Below are positions 40,222 to 49,661 of a DNA stretch of 64,000 nucleotides, one piece after another (positions within the stretch are counted from its first letter, which is position 1; every line of letters starts with the position of its first letter). Both the position numbers and the translations under genes were made by a program. The notes beneath the pieces are model-generated. The model was not told where the DNA came from, ran no database searches, and saw nothing but the letters and a program-made list of their open reading frames with translations. The stretch is from Absicoccus intestinalis. GTDB taxonomy: Bacteria; Bacillota_I; Bacilli_A; Erysipelotrichales; Erysipelotrichaceae. The DNA lies in assembly GCF_033971885.1 (NCBI RefSeq), contig NZ_JALBUS010000002.1, positions 62,001 through 126,000 of the forward strand, read 5' to 3'.

Positions 40222-43200
40222 TCCATTCTTCTTAACGCATTCTTCATCTCGGTTGCTTGTTCAGACGGCTTTAAAGGGCCCGTAGAGGTGAAGTAATTGG
40301 TCTGATTGTAATTGGTCACCGTGCCGCCAGATGTACCATAGGCACCTGCTAGACGAGGCACTGTAGCGCTTCCAACAAAGTTATCGATGACCGTACGAGC
40401 CGATTCTTTCAACTGGCTCAGACCGCCATCAAGCATCAGCCCATTGATTGTATCTTTAAGGCGATTCTGCGTATTTGTAGCGCTTGATACAGCACTCTGT
40501 ACCATCTGTGCGGCGCTCTTCTTAACGTCTCGGATGCCGTCCAGGATACCATAGGCATACCCTTTGGACGCCCAGATACCGATATCATCACGGAATAGCT
40601 TTGCAGGCGAACCGGTTATCTGTTCTTTATTCGCCGCCGCGGCGGCTCTCTGTACCATCGCTCTGGCCGCTCTTTCTACATACGGGGTTCCCGCATTAAT
40701 ACCTTGCGCATACCCTTGCGCGGCCATGTTACCGGCCGTCTGAAAGGCACCGGTTCCTTGCACACCGCCTTCCGCGGCGGATTTCAGACCCGACGCATTG
40801 GATCGTGCAGTCCCTCTTGCAGATCCGATACCTTGTCCGTAGGCGCTACCAGAGTGCGAGCCTTTACTTCGGAACGATCCGCCAGTAACTGCTGTTTCTG
40901 CGAGCCTTTTTAAGGTCATTGCCGCTGCAGTAGATAAGGCACCGGATGCGCCTAGACCAGAGCTATACTGACCACCTGAAGCGGACCCATTTGCGAAGAA
41001 AGCACCGCCGGATGTACCTGTCAGTGCCATCATCATCAAGGTCATGGCCATCGACAGAACACCGCCACTTGCAGACCCGATACCGGATCCGTATTGGCCG
41101 CCGGACATGGATCCATTTGCGAACATGCCACCTGTATCTGCCGTTCCCGACAGGGCGGAGGTCTTAAGACCTAGTGCATGCATCAGTACGGTACCGGCCG
41201 TAGATCCGATACCGGATCCATAGTTATTACCTAGCGCCATACCTAATATGGACGTAGTGCCGTCATCCGTCATGGACGTCTTGGCGGCGGTCTTAAGGTT
41301 AAGACCCTCGGCCTGTACGCCTGGAATTTTGGCATGCATACCTGTCTGATAATGTGTTGATGTAGATCCGCCATTGGCCTCGGCATTTGCATCGATATCT
41401 GCTTGCGCACTGTCTAATGATGAGTTGATCAAAGCTTTTAGCTCTTCGATGCTTGTAGGCATCTTGATCTTGCCGGATAGGATACCTTTGACGATATCCT
41501 CCGGTATTTTCTGACCATCCACCTCGGCATTTGGTGCGAGGTTATCAAGCTGGATCAATCGCTTTAGTTGCTCGATACTTGTAGGCACCTGGTATGTGCC
41601 GTTCATGATACCTTCACTTACGCTTTGCGGTATATCGATACCGGCCTTTTTAGCTTTTTGCGCGATGCCGTCAAAACTGATCAGGTTCTTTAATTGGTCG
41701 ATACTGGTCGGTACGGCATACGTACCGTCCATGATTCCCTCGCTCACGCTTTGCGGAATGTTGACGCCCGCTTCTTTAGCTTTTTGCGCGATCGGGTCGA
41801 AGTTGATCAGGTTCTTCATTTGGTCCAAAGTCTGAGGCAGATCATACATACCTGACTGGATACCTTTGATGACTGATTCCGGTATCTCGATGCCTGCTTC
41901 CTGTGCCTGTTGCAGTACAGACTGGAAGTTAGCGGTCTTTTGCTGTGCCTCCGCCGATGAATTGGCGTACTCGTTTAGCTTTTTGTTTAGGTCTGCGATC
42001 TCATCTTTATATGATTTTGTATCATTCTGAGACTTCTTTAGCGTTACCTTTGAATCCTCTAATTTGGCTTTTGCAAGATCCATTTTTTGGACCCACTCAT
42101 TGGTGTGGTCATTAAGATCTTTAGTATGTTTCTTTGCTTCCTTTTTTGCCGCATTGTATTTCTTTTGTGCCTTCTCAACTGCATTGGTATTCTTTTCTAC
42201 CCTTTTTTCGGATTGAGCCAGGTTATCCTCTGCCGTCGCTAAGCTTTTGGCCGTTTTCTTGGCCAGCTCTTGATAGGCTTGTGCTTTGGCTTGTTCCTGT
42301 AGCGCCGCGATATTGGCATAGATAGCACTTGTCGACTGATTGAGCTTATCCGTATTCTCGTCATACGACAGGTTAAGACCTGGCATTACCGCGTTCAAAT
42401 CCTCGATATATTGCTTTAACAGTTGTTTCTCGCCTGCGGATTTGTGCTCTTTATTGGCCAGAGTCTCAATCTTTGCCGCCAGTGTCGTAGCTTGAGCGCT
42501 ATTGGTATCCAGTGTATTAAGCTGCTCCTTTGCGGCCTTATCTTGCTCTTTTAAAGTAGCCGTAAACGCCTTGTGCTTTTCGATTAATTCATCGGTTTTC
42601 TTCGCATCCGTATCTTTGGACGCAGATGCGGCAAGGGATATTGCTAGATAAGACCCTACCGCGGCAGTCAAACCGATGATACCAACAGTTAGTGCCGTAG
42701 GTGATAGACCCATGGTCGCCAGTCTGAATAATTCCGTGGCCTTGGTGGCCATGCTCATATCTGCGGTCACCGTAGTTGAGAACAAAGATATTACAGCTTT
42801 AGCCTTATTGAAAGCACCGGCTATAGTGGCGCCTTTCTTGACCGCGATCATTGCCGTGCCAATACCAGTTATGGCACTGGCCGTTGCTTTCCCATGCGAT
42901 ATAAACCAACCAAAAGACTTGATCACGATCGGTATGGCCTTGGTGAGGCCTTTGACACCCACGCTTACCACCATGCCCATAGCGCCGGCCACTTGTGTGA
43001 AACTGTCCGCCAATTGGCCGTTCTGCATGGATGCGGTCAATTCATTCAGGCTCTTGATTGAAGCCTTTACGGCTTCGGTAAGAGGGCCTTTGAGCTTGTC
43101 ATAGAAAGCTATACCTAGACCTTCCAGTGAGCTTTTTAGGATCGTGAACTGACCTTTTAGGTTGTTGTTCATGGTGTCAGCCATCTTTTTAGCCGAGCCG

Positions 43201-44108
43201 TCACAATTATCAATTGAGTCTTTTAATTTTTTATAGTCCGAATCCGAGGCATTGACGATTGCCAATAATCCGGACATACCTTCCTGTCCGGCAAGGGTCG
43301 CCGCATACTGTGCTTTTTGGTCGGCAGTCAATCCGGAGAAGGATGATCGCAATTCCGTTAGCACCTGGCCAAAAGGCTTCATGGAGCCATCGGCGTTGGT
43401 CAGTGAGATATGCAGTTGATCCATCGCCGCCGCTACATCATCCGTAGGCTTGGACATCCGCGTAAGTATGGACCGCAGTGCCGTACCTGCTTGCTCGCCC
43501 TTGATTCCGGAGTTGGCCATCAAACCAATGGCCAGTGCCACATCCTCGATCTTATAGCCTAAAGCTCCGGCCACTGGCGCAACATATTTGAAGGTCGCGC
43601 CCATCAAGCCAACATTGGTATTTGAGTTAGATGATGCGGCCGCCAGAACATCCGCGAAGTGTGCCGAGTCTGATGCGGCCAAACCAAAAGCCGTCAAAGC
43701 ATCGGTCACGATATCGGAAGTAGTGGCCAGGTCCTCCCCAGATGCGGCCGCCAGGTTCATAATTCCTTCGATACCGCTTAGCATGTCACCGGTCTTCCAT
43801 CCGGCCATGGCCATATACTTCATGGCCTCTCCGGCTTCCGTAGCGCTGAACTTGGTTTTGGCGCCCATTTCTAGTGCCCTATCCCGTAGAGCCTGGAAGT
43901 CCTTTCCAGTAGCACCGGATATGGCTTTTACCTCGCTCATGGCGTAATCGAAATCAGTACCAACCTTGAGTGCATAGCCGGACATTGCCACCAAAGAAGC
44001 ACCAGCTACTTTAAGGCCTGTCTTCGCGGCTTTTCCGATCTTGCTTACGCCACTGGAGAAGCCTTTTTCGTTGATATGAGTATCAAAAATTAAGGACCCA
44101 TCTGCCAT
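40206..44108 (-). CDS. Tail tape measure protein
   Basis: 1300 residues. The N-terminal TP901-type domain (about 55-400) has FDYAMSEVKAISGATGKDFQALRDRALEMGAKTKFSATEAGEAMKYMAMAGW. Hydrophobic stretches follow (about 405-490) and a coiled coil (about 610-710). About four 40-residue repeats lie at 736-889 (EAGI.IPESVIKGI, then P-x-(T/S)-(L/I)-(D/E)-x-(L/M)-K-x-L-I). Gly/Ser-rich repeats with GSGIGS lie at about 950-1100, and a helical C-terminus ends it. It sets tail length (at about 1.5 A per residue, roughly 190 nm) and enters the host with the DNA. It lies next to Gp15 and Dit, as expected. Confidence 0.95.
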   Translation of the reverse strand: MADGSLIFDTHINEKGFSSGVSKIGKAAKTGLKVAGASLVAMSGYALKVGTDFDYAMSEVKAISGATGKDFQALRDRALEMGAKTKFSATEAGEAMKYMAMAGWKTGDMLSGIEGIMNLAAASGEDLATTSDIVTDALTAFGLAASDSAHFADVLAAASSNSNTNVGLMGATFKYVAPVAGALGYKIEDVALAIGLMANSGIKGEQAGTALRSILTRMSKPTDDVAAAMDQLHISLTNADGSMKPFGQVLTELRSSFSGLTADQKAQYAATLAGQEGMSGLLAIVNASDSDYKKLKDSIDNCDGSAKKMADTMNNNLKGQFTILKSSLEGLGIAFYDKLKGPLTEAVKASIKSLNELTASMQNGQLADSFTQVAGAMGMVVSVGVKGLTKAIPIVIKSFGWFISHGKATASAITGIGTAMIAVKKGATIAGAFNKAKAVISLFSTTVTADMSMATKATELFRLATMGLSPTALTVGIIGLTAAVGSYLAISLAASASKDTDAKKTDELIEKHKAFTATLKEQDKAAKEQLNTLDTNSAQATTLAAKIETLANKEHKSAGEKQLLKQYIEDLNAVMPGLNLSYDENTDKLNQSTSAIYANIAALQEQAKAQAYQELAKKTAKSLATAEDNLAQSEKRVEKNTNAVEKAQKKYNAAKKEAKKHTKDLNDHTNEWVQKMDLAKAKLEDSKVTLKKSQNDTKSYKDEIADLNKKLNEYANSSAEAQQKTANFQSVLQQAQEAGIEIPESVIKGIQSGMYDLPQTLDQMKNLINFDPIAQKAKEAGVNIPQSVSEGIMDGTYAVPTSIDQLKNLISFDGIAQKAKKAGIDIPQSVSEGIMNGTYQVPTSIEQLKRLIQLDNLAPNAEVDGQKIPEDIVKGILSGKIKMPTSIEELKALINSSLDSAQADIDANAEANGGSTSTHYQTGMHAKIPGVQAEGLNLKTAAKTSMTDDGTTSILGMALGNNYGSGIGSTAGTVLMHALGLKTSALSGTADTGGMFANGSMSGGQYGSGIGSASGGVLSMAMTLMMMALTGTSGGAFFANGSASGGQYSSGLGASGALSTAAAMTLKRLAETAVTGGSFRSKGSHSGSAYGQGIGSARGTARSNASGLKSAAEGGVQGTGAFQTAGNMAAQGYAQGINAGTPYVERAARAMVQRAAAAANKEQITGSPAKLFRDDIGIWASKGYAYGILDGIRDVKKSAAQMVQSAVSSATNTQNRLKDTINGLMLDGGLSQLKESARTVIDNFVGSATVPRLAGAYGTSGGTVTNYNQTNYFTSTGPLKPSEQATEMKNALRRMEWNKR

Positions 44109-44127
44109 ATGCTGTCACTTCCTTTCC

Positions 44128-44673
44128 TTACCATAAAGCGGCACCTATATCTGTATCATCAATCGGCGCATGAGGCAGTGCGATCATACGTTGTATCCGC
44201 TTGATCTGTTTGCGCTGCTTTCTGTCCTTGATATCGCTTAGCTTGATATTTCGGAATCGCACGCGCTCTTTGAGCTCACTGTCTCCGCTCATGGCATTTA
44301 AGAGGATGTTGAACCGCCACCAGTGCAGATCATCGATGCTCATCAGGTCAATGCTATAGAATTCCTGGAAGGCGGCTATGATATAGTCCGCATCCGCCGT
44401 GTAACTGAAGGTCTCTTTTTGCTTGGATGTTTGCGCATGCAGCTGTTCGCCGCATCGCAGAAACCACCCAATTTGTTGCATCAGTTCTTCGGCGTCTGTG
44501 CTCTCTGGCGTCTCCTCCATGAATAGGCCTTCAATCAAAGCACCTATATCATCTCTTGTATGTCCCATGATCACCTCATTGATCTGCAACCAGTACCGGA
44601 AGTCTGTGATGATCCGATACTCTTTCTCAGATACGGCCAGTGTTGACGGCAGTTTCTGAGTTAGTGGATTCAT
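44128..44673 (-). CDS. Phage Gp15-like tail assembly chaperone
   Basis: 181 residues. LPSTLAVSEKEYRIITDFRYWLQINEVI and FYSIDLMSIDDLHWWRFNILLNAM are typical of the bacteriophage Gp15 family, encoded between the tail tube and tape measure, where assembly chaperones sit. No slippery heptamer joining it to the gene upstream is apparent, so it is probably made as a separate protein rather than a G-GT style frameshift product. Confidence 0.85.
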   Translation of the reverse strand: MNPLTQKLPSTLAVSEKEYRIITDFRYWLQINEVIMGHTRDDIGALIEGLFMEETPESTDAEELMQQIGWFLRCGEQLHAQTSKQKETFSYTADADYIIAAFQEFYSIDLMSIDDLHWWRFNILLNAMSGDSELKERVRFRNIKLSDIKDRKQRKQIKRIQRMIALPHAPIDDTDIGAALW

Positions 44674-44674
44674 A

Positions 44675-45067
44675 CTAGTTCACCATTTTATCTTTCAAGA
44701 ATTCGCTCAAATCTTTATAGGCCTTATCTAGCTGTTTAGATGCTTCTACATCTGCCTTATTTGCCTCTTCACGGGCCTTCCTCATGAATTCGGTATAGGC
44801 ACAGATCGTGGTCGTTGTAAGCACGCGGTTGCGCTTGCCGTTGAAAAGCTTATCAGATGTGCCGACGCCAAATACCGTATCAAAGTATTGGTTCCAGGCC
44901 TCACAGTATAGCTTTGTTTGATCCCATTGCGTGATATTTGGCTTGTTTAGGGCCTTTTCCAAATCCTTTTTATTAAGAGCTTCCTCAGCCTCATGGAAGC
45001 GCATGGTGTCATCATAATCGTTCCAGTCAAATTCGAGCACTGCATCTCTGATCTTCCATTTGCTCAT
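44675..45067 (-). CDS. Phage tail assembly protein (upstream chaperone position)
   Basis: 130 residues, helical and charged (MSKWKIRDAVLEFDWNDYDDTMRFHEAEEALNKKDL). Between tail tube and Gp15, it occupies the place of the first tail assembly chaperone. Ends with a Lys/Glu helix (LDKAYKDLSEFLKDKMVN). It stops 1 bp before the Gp15 start. Confidence 0.72.
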   Translation of the reverse strand: MSKWKIRDAVLEFDWNDYDDTMRFHEAEEALNKKDLEKALNKPNITQWDQTKLYCEAWNQYFDTVFGVGTSDKLFNGKRNRVLTTTTICAYTEFMRKAREEANKADVEASKQLDKAYKDLSEFLKDKMVN

Positions 45068-45132
45068 GGTTCTTTATCCTCCTTTTCAGAAAATTAAAAA
45101 GGATGAGCTAAGTGCTCATCCATCATATTTGC

Positions 45133-45639
45133 TTAGGCGCCTGCAGATTCCTTGCAGGTAGCCCAATCATCCGAGGTCGTAACAACCACATCTGTCGATA
45201 CACCTTTGGATTTCAAATCACCGGAGTATGTGTAAGTGTTCTCGTCGTCTCCGTCCGAATCAGGGATGACTGAGTATTGACGCTTTTTAGCTTTGTACGA
45301 CCCTTCTGTCGTACCTGGTTGCGTAAAGTCAACCACGATGATCGTACGTACGGCATCGTCACCTACCAATTCGTTATCCGTGATCTTGACGATATCATCA
45401 TGCACGGCGTTGCCCACGTATTGATCGAAGGCATAAGAGTAAGATGGACTGTATCCTGTTACGTCACTGTCCTCGCCTGGTTGATCTACATATTTACGTG
45501 AGTACTCATTTGCGTTAGAGCTTTTCGACATTTCTGTGAATTTCGTCATGCGTGTATAAGTCCCATCGGTCGCACCACTTACTTGCATAAAGGCGACCTT
45601 CTTATCACGTGTTACTAAGCCTTTTTTAGCTTCTGCCAT
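45133..45639 (-). CDS. Major tail tube protein
   Basis: 168 residues, beta-rich. MTKFTEMSKSSNANEYSRKYVDQPGEDSDVTGYSPSYSYAFDQYVGNAVHDDIVKI is a standard string of siphovirus tube proteins. It polymerises into the tail tube around the tape measure. It follows the head-tail completion genes. Confidence 0.87.
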   Translation of the reverse strand: MAEAKKGLVTRDKKVAFMQVSGATDGTYTRMTKFTEMSKSSNANEYSRKYVDQPGEDSDVTGYSPSYSYAFDQYVGNAVHDDIVKITDNELVGDDAVRTIIVVDFTQPGTTEGSYKAKKRQYSVIPDSDGDDENTYTYSGDLKSKGVSTDVVVTTSDDWATCKESAGA

Positions 45640-45658
45640 TTAGTTATCCTCCTTTAAT

Positions 45659-46081
45659 CTAATATTCCAGGTATGTTACCCGACATTGAATCTCGTATTT
45701 GGCCATACCTGTGCCGTATACGTCAAAAAGGTACCCTGGTGCGAGTACCTCAATACTTTGGATATTCGGTATGTCGGGCAGATTACCGATATCATTCTGT
45801 TCATTTATCCACTTTTCAAGCCGTTCATAGAAGCCCGATGCACTGATCTGATCCAGTATGTCCGACGAGTATTGCCCCACGGACATGAAACTGAAAGGAT
45901 ACTGCATAAGCTTCTCGCCATCCGTGTATCTCTTGATCACGGGACTGGCGTTGATCTGGCTTACGATAGCGTACTGTATCGCTTCATTGCCTAGATAGTC
46001 GACATTGAAAAGTCCATCTTTTAGATACGGGCATTCGCAGAAATAGTCACGTATCTTTTCTAATTTATTTACCACTTCCAA
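45659..46081 (-). CDS. Tail terminator/minor capsid 3-like protein
   Basis: 140 residues. YLGNEAIQYAIVSQINASPVIKRYTDGEKLMQYPFSFMSVGQYSSDILDQISASGFYERLEKWINEQN is typical of the protein encoded just before the tail tube, which caps the tube on the head side. It overlaps the upstream gene by 17 bp. Confidence 0.77.
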   Translation of the reverse strand: MEVVNKLEKIRDYFCECPYLKDGLFNVDYLGNEAIQYAIVSQINASPVIKRYTDGEKLMQYPFSFMSVGQYSSDILDQISASGFYERLEKWINEQNDIGNLPDIPNIQSIEVLAPGYLFDVYGTGMAKYEIQCRVTYLEY

Positions 46082-46502
46082 TTATCCGTCCAGCTCCTCT
46101 CATGATATGATTCAGATTCTGTGCTTTCATTCGCTCGAACCACTTCGCACCGCGTCGTGGTGCTCCGCTATAGGTTAGCGGTATGTTGGTAACGGTCTTA
46201 GGTGCATGACCAATCATGACCTTGCCGTAGTACTGATAGCGCGCATATGGCGTACTGTATCGTACCCAACCATCGCCAATCGATGATGCTCGCATGCCAC
46301 TGCCTCGCAGTACACCTTGACGGAACGGTACCATAGGATCACTCAATCGGATGACCTCTGTATCGACATAGGTCTGTGCGACCTCAAAGCGATTGCTTGG
46401 GTTGTAAGTAGGGTTCCATTTGAGCTCACCTTTGACCTCGCCGCCTTTGGTGCGTATCACAATGGTCCGATTTTCAAGTGGAATGTTAAAAGTACGTGCC
46501 AT
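46065..46502 (-). CDS. Minor capsid protein 2-like (head completion)
   Basis: 145 residues. SDPMVPFRQGVLRGSGMRASSIGDGWVRYSTPYARYQYYGKVMIGHAPKTV is the hallmark of the phage minor capsid 2/HK97-gp10-like neck family. The C-terminus is basic (GAPRRGAKWFERMKAQNLNHIMRGAGRIIG). It acts in joining head and tail. Confidence 0.82.
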   Translation of the reverse strand: MARTFNIPLENRTIVIRTKGGEVKGELKWNPTYNPSNRFEVAQTYVDTEVIRLSDPMVPFRQGVLRGSGMRASSIGDGWVRYSTPYARYQYYGKVMIGHAPKTVTNIPLTYSGAPRRGAKWFERMKAQNLNHIMRGAGRIIGSGK

Positions 46503-46864
46503 CAGGATCCGCTCACTCTCACATGATTGGAGTAGCCGGATACGGAGTGCATGTTATAGGTCACGGACTGGACCTCGAAACACTCCGGATAGGCCTTCTT
46601 GATATCTGCTAGGGTCTTGCACTCAATATCGGCATCACCAAGTACCATGCAGTCCGTCACCTTGATCACAGGTGCATCAGCTGCGGTTGCTACCGGTATG
46701 CGTACGATCACGGCATCCGCACTTACTGCGGATTTGCCCTCGATCGTGACCTGGCTCTTACGGAACCACGAACCGGTTAGCACTTCCTTCTTATGGACAT
46801 TGGTGCGCGTAGCTCTGTCATACACACTGTATACGTGTGTGATCACTTGATCAGTATCCAACAT
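46502..46864 (-). CDS. Minor capsid protein 1-like (head closure)
   Basis: 120 residues from the ATG at 46864 (MLDTDQVITHVYSVYDRATRTNVHKKEVLTGSWF); GGAAGTGG lies just upstream. It is followed within a base by the minor capsid 2 gene, the usual order of the minor capsid 1-2-3 cassette. Beta-rich; closes the portal channel after packaging. Confidence 0.78.
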   Translation of the reverse strand: MLDTDQVITHVYSVYDRATRTNVHKKEVLTGSWFRKSQVTIEGKSAVSADAVIVRIPVATAADAPVIKVTDCMVLGDADIECKTLADIKKAYPECFEVQSVTYNMHSVSGYSNHVRVSGS

Positions 46865-46865
46865 G

Positions 46866-47267
46866 CTACCACTTCCGATCGTCCCAATAAGGATCATAGC
46901 CGCTATACAGTAGCCCGGTAGGCATCAGGTGCTTACGTACCAATCTGTACAGATCTGCTTCCTGGCTCGCATGATCACGCTTCTCAAAAGTGACCGAGTG
47001 CCCGTCCGTGGTTTCACTTGCGATGCCGTCCATCTGGTTAAAGGCCTTGTCAAAGTCTTTCAAACGATCAGCCACACGATAGACACACTTTTCAAGGGCC
47101 CTATAGGCCGTTGGTTCCTGTGTCTCCATCTCGGACAGATCGTCCGGAATGCGACCGTGACAGTAACCGCGCACCGTCATGATCGCATCATCCACATAGT
47201 AGTCATACTCCTGATGTGTCATCGGACTAAGGCTCGAGCTCTCATAGTTATCGTATGTAAGAGCCAT
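46866..47267 (-). CDS. Head-tail connector protein
   Basis: 133 residues, mostly helical: MTHQEYDYYVDDAIMTVRGYCHGRIPDDLSEMETQEPTAYRALEKCVYRVADRLKD. The position directly after the capsid gene and the helical-bundle look fit the gp6/gp15-type connector ring binding to the portal. Assigned mainly by position. Confidence 0.72.
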   Translation of the reverse strand: MALTYDNYESSSLSPMTHQEYDYYVDDAIMTVRGYCHGRIPDDLSEMETQEPTAYRALEKCVYRVADRLKDFDKAFNQMDGIASETTDGHSVTFEKRDHASQEADLYRLVRKHLMPTGLLYSGYDPYWDDRKW

Positions 47268-47283
47268 CAGCTACACCTCCGAT

Positions 47284-48105
47284 CTAAGCGGATGCTTTTT
47301 TCTTGACCAATACAGTTTCAGGTCGTGAGATCATATCGCCATAGCACTGACGGCCTTGGACTGCGGAAGCACCGATATGTGCGCCGTCTTTCAAGTCATT
47401 GATTGCTACAGGTACCATCCACTCAGCTACATAGTGGCAGAATACGTTGTTACCAAGAATGTATTGGACATTCAATTTGTCATCAATATTGTCGGATTCA
47501 TATACATTGACACCGGCAATACGTCCAACCACACCCGACTGGATCACCGAATCACCTAATTGTGACGCATGGATGAATTGGTCGGATTTCAACAATGTTG
47601 CGTATGTGTCGTTGGTTACCGCTAGCCACATCTCATTGACATTGATGTGCTTCTTTTTTGCCGTCTGCACAGCATCCACGATATCTTCATAGATATTGGA
47701 TTTGGTCAATGCTGCGGTTCCAGACAAAGCAGTACCAGTGGTCGCGCATAAATTAACCAACTCTGAATCCAAGCTAACGCCCATCGAATAACCGGCCGAA
47801 TCTAAACGATCGGCTACCAAGTTGTCCGGTACACTTTCTGCGTCAAATCCGTCAATCAATTCATTTACATATTTATCTTTATCGATAGGTAATGTTTTGT
47901 AAGCTGTGCTTCCTTCGGATAAGGTTCCGCCTTTTGATTTATTGTAATCGCCAACCGCTACTTCAGTATCACGTACTGGGATCTTTACGGCTCCGGCCGT
48001 TGGTGTTCCTTCATAGCGGGTATTGAATAACCCGGCAAAGATGGAAGTAGCGCGTAATTTCGCTAATACTAGATTTGAATATCTTTCTTGTGGTGTATGT
48101 GCCAT
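47284..48105 (-). CDS. Major capsid protein
   Basis: 273 residues. MAHTPQERYSNLVLAKLRATSIFAGLFNTRYEGTPTAGAVKIPVRDTEVAVGDYNKSKG leads into ELIDGFDAESVPDNLVADRLDSAGYSMGVSLDSELVNL, an HK97-fold capsid pattern. It lies between scaffold and connector genes, as in other Gram-positive siphoviruses. There is no N-terminal delta domain, since a separate scaffold gene is present. Confidence 0.9.
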   Translation of the reverse strand: MAHTPQERYSNLVLAKLRATSIFAGLFNTRYEGTPTAGAVKIPVRDTEVAVGDYNKSKGGTLSEGSTAYKTLPIDKDKYVNELIDGFDAESVPDNLVADRLDSAGYSMGVSLDSELVNLCATTGTALSGTAALTKSNIYEDIVDAVQTAKKKHINVNEMWLAVTNDTYATLLKSDQFIHASQLGDSVIQSGVVGRIAGVNVYESDNIDDKLNVQYILGNNVFCHYVAEWMVPVAINDLKDGAHIGASAVQGRQCYGDMISRPETVLVKKKASA

Positions 48106-48116
48106 CTTTTATCCTC

Positions 48117-48674
48117 CTATTTCTTAAGTCCTGGATTCAATTCGTAGAAGCGCTCTTCTACGCCGTCCAGGTCATCAGACCCAGGTGCCCTTCCACCCAT
48201 TGGTGCGCCTTTTCCTTTTGGCTTAGGGTCTGGATCTGTTGATTTGAAAGCTTGTGGATCGGACTTCTTCAGGTCCTCGATAAATTCATCGGCGCCAATG
48301 AATTTGCCATCTTTGAATTCAAGATTCTTTTCGTCGAACGCCTCCATAGCGGCTTTCTTGGCCAAATTGCTATTGAATTGGATCGTACTAAAATACATCT
48401 GCTTCGCGAAGTCTTTATCTTTCGCCGCCATATCTTTGTTGTACTTGTCTTCCCACTCACTCAAATCGCTTTGTAGCTTTGCTACATCGACACCGTCATA
48501 AGTCTTGACCTTTTCGGTCAATTCATTGATCGTGTCATCTCTTTTTTGGATTTCCTTTTTCTGTTCTTCCAGTTTTTGATTCCATTCTGAGGTATCGGTA
48601 CCATGCAACTTCATAATGGCATCAATCTGTTCACTGGTAAGCCCCTCGATCTTTTTTAGATCATCTCGTTTCAT
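48117..48674 (-). CDS. Scaffolding protein (GP20 family)
   Basis: 185 residues with a central coiled coil (about 28-95, QKLEEQKKEIQKRDDTINELTEKVKTYDG), a Pro/Gly-rich linker (DPDPKPKGKGAPMGGRAPG) and a short conserved C-terminal helix. Typical phage minor structural GP20/scaffold immediately before the capsid gene; expected to leave the mature particle. Confidence 0.88.
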   Translation of the reverse strand: MKRDDLKKIEGLTSEQIDAIMKLHGTDTSEWNQKLEEQKKEIQKRDDTINELTEKVKTYDGVDVAKLQSDLSEWEDKYNKDMAAKDKDFAKQMYFSTIQFNSNLAKKAAMEAFDEKNLEFKDGKFIGADEFIEDLKKSDPQAFKSTDPDPKPKGKGAPMGGRAPGSDDLDGVEERFYELNPGLKK

Positions 48675-48763
48675 TTAATTTTCCTCCATAACACTTTTTT
48701 AACACGGTTCGCTCCGCTCCGGTCGTTGCCTTTTAACGCCATACCGAGGGCATTTAAAAAGAC

Positions 48764-48958
48764 CTAAGCATCACTTAGATCATCATGAATAAATTTAGGT
48801 AGCTTTCGCTTCGGCGGATCTTTCACGTATATCGTCTCCTTTTCTGTCTTGCCGCAAAGAATACACGTACGTACTCTCTTTTCTGCTCTGCATTGTAGGT
48901 TATGATCGTAGTATGATTTATCAATCGATTCAGTATAGATGTGTCTGCACATGATCAT
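48764..48958 (-). CDS. Small zinc-ribbon protein
   Basis: 64 residues from the ATG at 48958, which overlaps the stop of the metallopeptidase-like gene (ATGA). Cys/His residues in MIMCRHIYTES, LQCRAEKRVRTCILCGKTEKE suggest a zinc ribbon (CILC plus earlier Cys). The C-terminus is acidic. The family is not recognised. It belongs to a cargo group between MuF and scaffold genes. Confidence 0.6.
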   Translation of the reverse strand: MIMCRHIYTESIDKSYYDHNLQCRAEKRVRTCILCGKTEKETIYVKDPPKRKLPKFIHDDLSDA

Positions 48959-49290
48959 ATGGCCCCAGCGCTCTTCCAAGCTTCGTGGATCTTTGGCCCT
49001 TGGATTGCAATCCAATCGACCATCTCCTCATTTTTAGCCCAATGATCTGTATATCCAGAACATGTGGACAACCCACTCTCAAAAAGAAAAGCGTGAATAA
49101 TTTCGTGGCGCAAGGTCTCTTTCATTCGTTCTGCAATGGCTTTTGGCGTTGTATTAGTCCAGTCGTCTAAATTGCAGATTACAATTTTTTTATTGTAAAA
49201 ATCAACATACCCATCTGCATCTTCAAGTTCCACATCATCTTTTCGATTGCGATAAAATATCTCATATCGCGTATTTAAAATATATACCAT
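48955..49290 (-). CDS. Small phage metallopeptidase-like protein (HExxH)
   Basis: 111 residues. RHEIIHAFLFESG (about residues 61-73) is a zincin HExxH motif, with a possible third ligand in the following TDHWAKNEEMVDW segment. The N-terminal YILNTRYEIFYRNRKDDVELEDADGYVDFYNKKIVI is beta-rich, as in SprT-like or anti-sigma-linked peptidases. Its substrate is unknown; as it is encoded inside the head-gene cluster but is not a standard head gene, it looks like accessory cargo. Confidence 0.72.
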   Translation of the reverse strand: MVYILNTRYEIFYRNRKDDVELEDADGYVDFYNKKIVICNLDDWTNTTPKAIAERMKETLRHEIIHAFLFESGLSTCSGYTDHWAKNEEMVDWIAIQGPKIHEAWKSAGAI

Positions 49291-49328
49291 TCATCTCTCC
49301 ACTAAAAAAGCACACCATTTCAGATGTG

Positions 49329-49661
49329 CTAATTAATTATTTCTGCGATTCCTTTTGCAAGGTTTGCCGCTTTTTTCATCAGGCTATTGTCTTCAAGATA
49401 TTCAAGACCGTCAACCGTTATCTTGATGTTACCAAGGCCTAAGATAGTATTTGATTCTTCATCAACATACTTCTTGATTGCGATACCATCTATATAGCCT
49501 TTTTTGAGAAGCATTTCCAGGATCGCATTGCGCCGATTCAAAGAAGTACCAAGCGCTTCAGGGTCTAGTCTATTAATATCGAATTCAGGATAATCCATAG
49601 ATTGCTCAAGTATCTTGAGTATCTTGTAAATTAATTTAATACTTTCGGACATGACTATCAC
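49329..49661 (-). CDS. YjcQ-family protein
   Basis: 110 residues. IKLIYKILKILEQSMDYPEFDINRLDPEALGTSLNRRNAILEMLLKKGYIDG is a winged-helix-like start typical of YjcQ, and the rest (NIKITVDGLEYLEDNSLMKKAANLAKGI) completes the family pattern. The role of YjcQ is unknown; it often travels on phages. Its 5' end overlaps the 66-codon gene by 4 bp, so it shares a transcript with the candidate immunity gene. Confidence 0.8.
   Translation of the reverse strand: MIVMSESIKLIYKILKILEQSMDYPEFDINRLDPEALGTSLNRRNAILEMLLKKGYIDGIAIKKYVDEESNTILGLGNIKITVDGLEYLEDNSLMKKAANLAKGIAEIIN

Noticed and set aside
44128..45067. Programmed frameshift between the two tail chaperone genes
   Set aside because: The genes are separated by a stop and a 1-bp gap, the downstream gene has its own start, and I see no clear slippery heptamer at the end of the upstream gene.
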